This document shows, in pieces, positions 58,371 to 64,000 of a stretch of DNA of 64,000 bases. The DNA comes from Buddleja alternifolia. Its lineage: Eukaryota > Streptophyta > Magnoliopsida > Lamiales > Scrophulariaceae. Under the pieces are notes generated by a model that worked only from the letters and a program-made list of their open reading frames with translations, was not told where the DNA came from and searched no databases. Within the stretch, counting starts at the first letter, position 1, and every line of letters starts with the position of its first letter. Position numbers and translations under genes: made by a program. The DNA lies in NCBI GenBank assembly GCA_019426215.1, contig CM033400.1, forward strand, positions 25,342,568 to 25,406,567. Reading direction: 5' to 3'.

Positions 58371-60284
58371 GCAGGGAAGTTAGCTATCTAGTTCTGGCAC
58401 TCCACGTTCTGGACTTTCTCCAGCTCCGTCTCCCTCTGTGTTGCCTGTGCAGCTAAGGACAACTCCAGATCCACCTTTTCAGCCAGCAGCTTCTGAAAAT
58501 CTATGTAAAGATTCTTCAGGTCCTAGCACAAGCCCTTCTTCTTGGCTGATCTGGACTCCTGGGATTTTTTCATCTGCTCCTGGACTTTAGACAACTTCTT
58601 CTATAGATCATCCGCTTTGGTGTTCTGGTATTGATCCATTAAGGCATGACAAGATAGCATAGAGAACTATCATAAAAAAATAGATAAAATATTTATACAT
58701 GGAAACCATAAAAACACAAAAGTCAAAAATTATGCAGAGCTTGCCTTGGAAATAAGAAGAAGCGTAGACTTGGCAACCTCGCGTAGAGTCAAACTCTCCA
58801 GGTAATGACGATCGAGAGAGTTAGACAACCTCTGAAGAAAATCCAGCATCACAGCTATATCGTTACTCCTCAAAGCAGAAAGATGAGTCAGGTCGTGAGC
58901 TCTAGATCAGGTCCTGGAGGCTGGCAGATCTGTGGTCTTGAGCTGAAGATAAGTCATAAGCTCCTTAGTAGCTTTACCTGAGTTGCTATGCTTTGTTGGG
59001 CGAGTGTCCAATGGAGTGGCCGAAGCTGCAGGCCTTTTCCCGGAGGCTATATCCAACGCCAATGTCGGAGCGCAGTGGGGGAGAGATTGTTATGCCTGGC
59101 CTAGAGTGGGTGAAGACATAGCTACAAGAGGCGTAGCTAGAGATTGCGCTGCCTGCGGTGGCCCACCTGGAAGAGGTGGTGGCAAAGGGAGCTCCGAAGC
59201 TGGAGAAGGATTCTTCTTGCGCTTGAAAGCTTTCTTAGCTCGGGAGGCATCTGTTATCTCTTTTGCGAAACAGACAATAGCAAACAACATTCAGATGCAA
59301 AGATACCAACCTGGAGACTATAGCATAAGCATATACAGAAATACACATAAGTACTACCTAGGGTTTCACCCTGCAGATCCGCCCCAATAGGGCTGAAATT
59401 GATGTTGTACAACAAACAATCATCAACAAGCTTACCCACATGACAAGGGGTAAAATTCAGATAATGCACAAGCAGCTGGTGGTATGATGACAAATTTTGG
59501 GGAGGGTAAGGATGGGTGCCATCTACCTTCTTAAAAAATTCACGATGAAAATCTCAAACCTCACCTGGAGGCGGGGCAACAAAAAAATAATTGTACTTCC
59601 ATTTCTTCTTGGTAGGATGGGTAGCCAAGAAGGTAGTCGGACCTTGGGAGGCAAGGTAAAAAAACAGCACTATCTGTAGAATAGAGCGGAGAAGAAACAA
59701 GGAATGAATCAAATCGGCAGTAGCTGGGTGGCCAGGGTAATAATGGAGCAAAATAGCGAAGCTAGGCATCATACGAATGACATTAGGAGCAAATTGGTTC
59801 AAAGGGATGCGATAACTATTGGCTATTTCAATAAAAAGGCGAGGAATAAGAAAGCATAAACCTGCCCGAAGTTGGGCAACGTAGAAACAAGTGTAACCCA
59901 ATGGAGGGCGATGAGGCCTATCCTATGCAGTTGGGACTACAATTTGGTACCTCTCTGATATGCCATATATTTGGCGTATTTTGCGCTCCTGTTGCAAAGT
60001 AAAATGAGATTGCAAGCCCCCTACGACATCTAGGGATCCGGTCTAGCAACTCCTAGGGTTCTCACCTTGGGAGGGGGAGGAGATGATGGTGGTATTATGC
60101 CCATTAGATTCCATATCAGAAGACTCAATGTCGATAATTTTCTCACCCTCAAAAACATGGGTAGCACTTTACAAATCGCACACATAACAAGTGGTTTCCT
60201 CCTTCGAATTGGAGGCGGGTTCCAACAAATTATTGGGCTCCTCAAAATTTTGGGTGTCAAATCAAGGCTATTCGACATGATTGC
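58371..60284 (-). pseudogene. Tat antisense ORF, N-terminal and central part
   Basis: Minus strand, with a likely start near 60284 (MSNSLDLTPK). The frame 59901-59554 contains LRAGLCFLIPRLFIEIANSY, LNQFAPNVIRMMPSFAILL and a hydrophobic stretch. These resemble the 'putative gypsy type transposon' family (Transposase_28, PF04195). The next frame, 59493-59254, carries HQLLVHYLNFTPCHVGKLVD. Downstream are a Pro/Lys-rich part and a coiled-coil-like region (EKVDLELSLAAQATQRETEL) to 58371. Stops and frameshifts interrupt it. The C-terminal end is at 42490-42853, beyond the A elements. Confidence 0.7.
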
Positions 60285-60967
60285 ACACGAAAAGAACAAA
60301 GACAAAGGTAACAACAACAACAAAATTTTAGGATTTTTTCTCAAAACAACACAGCACACAAACAAAGAAGCAAACAAAATATAAGAAGAAGAGAAGGAGA
60401 GAAACGTGCAATACCCAGAAAGTGGACAGCAGACGTGGAGTAACCGCCACTGGAGAGGATGAATCGAAGAGAAGGAGAAAAAGGGTTTTCTAATTTTTAA
60501 ACAATGAAAATAAAACTGAAAAAAGCAACAAAATCGTCAGTTTGTGCAAGTTACCTTTTTCCAAAAATTAAAAAATTAAAAAATAAAATAACTTTCAAGG
60601 AAAGAGGCAAGCTCTCTTCCCAGCCGTACACGTGGCAATCATCAACGCATACCTAGGCCCAGTTATGGAAGCACCAACAGACGAGGCCATGATTATGGCC
60701 CGGCTTTCTTGGGTCTCAAGGCAATAACTGCAGACGTATGGAGAAGTTCAATCAACTAGTCAAATCACAACTAGGGTTTCTTCCAGACCTGCGTAGGAAG
60801 GCATTGAAAAGCTCTGCAGACCAAGTTGCTATACCTGGACAGATTGGAGTATCTTTCGGCATTTTTTATTCATCATGTTTTTTATCCGCATTCTGGGAGT
60901 TTTGTCAGCTCGGCCCATATCAGTTATTTCTTTTCAATTCTTACAGCTTGACTACGTCAAACTTTAG
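60285..60967 (+). other. Tat 3' untranslated region / antisense ORF promoter side
   Basis: No ORF or repeat recognised. Any promoter of the antisense ORF would lie here. Confidence 0.5.
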
Positions 60968-60983
60968 AGTTGAGGGGCACTAT
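60968..60983 (+). other. Tat polypurine tract
   Basis: agttgaggggcactat, purine-rich in its first half, immediately before the LTR TG at 60984. Confidence 0.7.
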
Positions 60984-61528
60984 TGATGTGGGTGGAAATC
61001 CGTCTTTAAGCTAAGCTGTGTAGTCCAATACCTTGTGAGCCTAAGCTTAATGGTTTTATAGACTTGGATCCTTCTAGAAGACATTATATTCGGAGATGCT
61101 TAGCTGGAGTCCCTGATGACCCGACCCGCACAGGTAGGGCAGCGCTAAGTATGGACAGCCTAGAGATAAGATCTAATCAATCACCAACCTTGCCATATAT
61201 AGACTTTCGGAGCCTACAATTTTATATCTTTACCATCTATACCCGATTGATTATAGACCAAAATATAGATAGATTATGGTTAATTCCCATTATCAAATGT
61301 ATATTTATCATAGTTGATTTACCCCTTTCAACCCCCCATCAAATTCTTGTGTAAATATCAACTTTTACATCAATAAACGGATCAAACTCTTTATCCCCGT
61401 GGACATAGGTCTTATTTTGGACCGAACCACGTATATCTTGTGTCCATTTTACAATATATTCATGCTTTATACTATATTTTCCTATGCCATATTACATATT
61501 GTTATTGATGTGAAACCCACACACATCA
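60984..61528 (+). repeat. Tat 3' LTR (545 bp)
   Basis: Ends are inverted: TGATGTGGGT at the start and ACCCACACACATCA at the end. 'tatccccgtggacataggt' and 'accacgta' near the end are typical of gypsy LTR ends. The 5' partner is outside the window, so this rests on the termini, the tract before it and the loss of element similarity after it. Confidence 0.8.
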
Positions 61529-62800
61529 AATATAATTTTAATAGTAGGAATAATAACGACAACCACGATGGTGATAATATGCACACAAACAAAAGAAAGG
61601 ACTTATGTATTTCGAACATCAACGGCCACAACATAAATTCTTTTGGCTTTGAACTTACCGATTACAAAAGACATGCATAACCAAATCATTAATTATCTCA
61701 GCGTCTACGCCAATCTCGTTATAGTGTACATACGTACCTATATCAAACCAAAAAAAATAAAATAAAAAATAAAAGATATTCCACCATCTTTTTTACAATT
61801 TTTTTACTTGTCCTAGAGAATTTGTGGTTCCACATGTGAAAAATGAAGGAATCAACCATTATATCATAGTGGTCACAAATAAAAGTCAATGAATCAGGGG
61901 CTATGCTGATCACAAAAAAAAAAAAAAAAATGAATCAGGGGGTATATAGCAAAATCAATATATATACCGTAGGATCATCCTTTATATAATTAGAAGGACC
62001 ACCATTCATGTATACACCAGATATATAATAGAAGATACTCTTTATCGACCTCCACTCAGAGCCCCCTAAACAATACGTTTTGCCTTTGCTTTTGAGAGTT
62101 GGTTGAAATTGTTGTGTCAAATCTTTTTATGAATGATATTAATCAGAATCTCAACCCAATTTCTTCCTTTTGTATGCTACAAGCCTCTCTATTATTTAAT
62201 TTCACGTGTGTGTCCCGTGTATTTACAAACTTAGCTCCTAAGTATTTGACTCTCGTGCACTTAAATATTAAAATTACAATTAGTTATATAATATTATATG
62301 TTTATTATTAAGTTCATAAGAACTACAAAATAGCTAGGCAAGAAAGACGAAGGACTAGTATATGTATTTGACTTGAACTGTAGAGCTTGTTGAAGAGAAA
62401 CAAGTCCAACTTGAATAAACGAAGTTGGTATATATATAAACTTTTTATAATCATTACTAATTAGGTTCAGGAACAAATGAATTTAGAAACGTATACAATT
62501 TTATTTTGTGTTAGGCTGAAATATTACCGGCTAATCCTTTCATTACCCGCCTCCCCTTGATTTTGAAAAGATTAAATGATTAAATCATTTCAAATGAATT
62601 AATTACAATAGTTACTTACTCAAACTGACTAACCTATTACTTAATCTTTTTAAAGAGTGCAAAATTCGATTGGAAGTAGGACTTAGGTTACTAAAACTTG
62701 TAAAACTAAGAACTAAGAAATGTACAGAATTGACCAACTTAATATTAATTTATGAAAAATTCATGACTAGATGAACAAGAAGTTTGACAATTTTACGCTT
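61529..62800. other. Flanking DNA, AT-rich, no gene seen
   Basis: Short frames only. An A-run at about 61913-61930 is bracketed by aatgaatcagggg at 61888 and 61929. No coding or RNA gene is supported. Confidence 0.5.
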
Positions 62801-63116
62801 GGGATAATAGCATATACCCCCCTCAGTTATGGGGTGAAGTGCACTTTACCCCCTCACTTATTGAAATGTGCACTTTGCCCCCTCACTTATCATAAAATGT
62901 GCACATTGGTCCTTCGGGCAGTTTAGGGCAAAAAAATACAAAGGAAATTTCAAATCCGGGCAGCAACGTACGGAAATTCCTTTGTATTTTTTCTGCCCGA
63001 GCTGACCGAAGGATGAAAGTGCACATTTTATGATAAGGGGGCAAAGCGCACATTTCAATAAGTGAGGGGGCAAAGTGCACTTCACCCAATAACTGAGGGG
63101 TATCTACAATTATCCC
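62801..63116. mobile_element. Mutator-type MITE (316 bp, fold-back)
   Basis: Long terminal inverted repeats of about 120 bp: gggataatagcatatacccc... on the left and the mirrored ...ggggtatctacaattatccc on the right. The centre carries a further inner inverted pair (aatacaaaggaaattt / ggaaattcctttgtatt). A perfect 9-bp duplication tttacgctt lies at 62792-62800 and 63117-63125. A 9-bp duplication with long inverted repeats points to a Mutator-like (MULE) derivative. No coding capacity. Confidence 0.9.
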
Positions 63117-63125
63117 TTTACGCTT

Positions 63126-64000
63126 TTACGTTAGAGGGTTTTGTGACCTTTGTATAATAATTATGATAAAGAAACCAAATCAAAATGATTGTCAAAAACT
63201 CATTTAAGTATGGTTCTTTAACATAAGTTTATAACCAAGTTTGAAAGACTTTTCTATTTGATAAGACTTCAAGTTGACTCGATTAGTTAAATGATATAGA
63301 AATATGTGGAAAAGATCAAATTATGTGAATTCAACTCATGTTTAACTCCACTAAATCTCGTTATGTTCATAATCAAACCAATCTCAAATAAATCTGATTT
63401 AATATATATATATATATATTATTTAGCTCGATTGAACTATTTACACAAATAGAAACTATGCAACTAATTGCCTTGTTACTATTTGACATGAAGAAGAATC
63501 CTTTTCAGGAGCCATTACGTCGGTCATAATTAAAAAGGTAGTATGATTTTTCTGAAATATTCGAAAAGAAAGATGCTTAGACACCATCTGAATGAAACGT
63601 CCCTTTAAATTTGCTTTCACAATCACAACTTTGCCAATATTTTTTATGATCATCTGATCAGATCACATTCCATCTTCAGAATTATTTTTTAACTACTTAC
63701 CTTTTAGTCTCATCTAACCTTTATAGCTCCAACTTTCCCATAAACATGCACCTGCTTTTATGTATATCTATCCGAGCATATAATGTCTGTGTGAAAAGCT
63801 TATATTATTGATGTAAGACCCATAATTTGCTATTGTGTAAAAAATTATAAATGTTACCAATAATGTAATTCAAAATCCCGAATCTTTTAAATGCTACATT
63901 CCTACTATGATTCAACTTATATTAGGACATTTATCATAAAGTTACAAGTGTGTTAAACAACAGTGCAGTTTAATTATTTATTAACTCACAACTTAATTTT
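63126..64000. other. Flanking DNA, AT-rich, no gene seen
   Basis: Contains a (ta) microsatellite at about 63401-63418. No ORF, RNA gene or element ends were recognised. Confidence 0.5.

Larger units (their letters stand above)
315..61528 (+). mobile_element. Degenerate Ty3/gypsy Tat-type retrotransposon hosting all other elements
   Basis: Gag, aspartic protease, RT, RNase H, an additional archaeal-type RNase H, integrase, an antisense ORF and a 3' LTR occur in the order known for the Tat lineage of Ty3/gypsy. The coding pieces are 315-1528, 37541-41024 and, antisense, 60284 to 42490. The reading frame runs straight across the sirevirus insertion at ...cctgag / gatgcg.... The 5' LTR is outside the window. 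Many stops, a deletion inside integrase and several nested insertions show that this is a dead copy. Confidence 0.85.

Noticed and set aside
61888..61945. Poly(A) run flanked by short direct repeats, as in a SINE or retrocopy
   Set aside because: Only about 40 bases lie between the repeats and there is no body sequence; too small to call.
62858..63089. ORFs within the MITE
   Set aside because: Translation of a fold-back non-coding element.
61529..64000. Host protein-coding gene in the flank
   Set aside because: No frame above about 95 codons and no splice-supported exon chain; only AT-rich sequence and the MITE are visible.

Overview
This window is plant nuclear DNA, most likely from a eudicot with a large, repeat-rich genome. 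No host gene is recognisable. From base 1 to about 61,528 it is one heavily nested stack of transposable elements. Only the last 2.5 kb looks like flanking DNA, and that carries a MITE.

Outer layer: a degenerate Ty3/gypsy element of the Tat type runs on the + strand. Its gag is at 315-1195, protease from 37541, RT/RNase H at about 38.3-39.6 kb, an extra archaeal-type RNase H at about 39.56-39.8 kb, integrase at about 40.0-41.0 kb, an antisense ORF (minus strand, 60284 down to 42490 with interruptions) and a 3' LTR at 60984-61528. Its 5' end is off the left edge, where the LTR edge of a further sirevirus (1-314) abuts the gag.

Second layer, left part: a Ty1/copia sirevirus (minus strand, 1529-37535) inserted just upstream of the Tat protease and is flanked by a perfect 5-bp duplication, ctgag. 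It has about 1.5-kb LTRs, an initiator-Met-type primer binding site, a broken gag-pol and a very long degenerate third ORF (19404 to 15101). Third layer: two closely related CACTA (En/Spm) transposons lie in this sirevirus in opposite orientations. CACTA-1 (1633-11459, +, duplication aaa) is at the edge of the 3' LTR. CACTA-2 (22284-32459, -, duplication gct) is between integrase and RT. Each carries a TNP2-type transposase gene and a second, 12-exon gene with a transposase-associated N-terminal region and a Ulp1-like (C48) cysteine protease domain. A truncated Athila-like element (A', 11463-14155, -) also sits in the sirevirus 3' LTR.

Second layer, right part: within the Tat antisense ORF lies an Athila-like non-autonomous family A (full copy 45675-58370, plus an extra LTR at 43757-45220), arranged in an unusual tandem repeat with pieces of Tat sequence. 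Nested in A is a second Athila-like element, B (48158-54948, duplication cctag), with 1705-bp LTRs and an intact gag ORF but no pol, a TR-GAG-like non-autonomous element.

The order of insertion follows from the nesting: Tat first, then the sirevirus and A, then A' and the CACTAs inside the sirevirus, and B inside A. All pol-bearing elements here are broken by stops, frameshifts or deletions. The most intact coding sequences are the CACTA-1 transposase first half and the B gag. I found no convincing new biological system. The best candidates for a second look are the family-A knuckle protein, the hairpins shared by A and B, the palindrome arrays in the LTR promoters, the very long sirevirus third ORF and the tandem Tat/A chimera.
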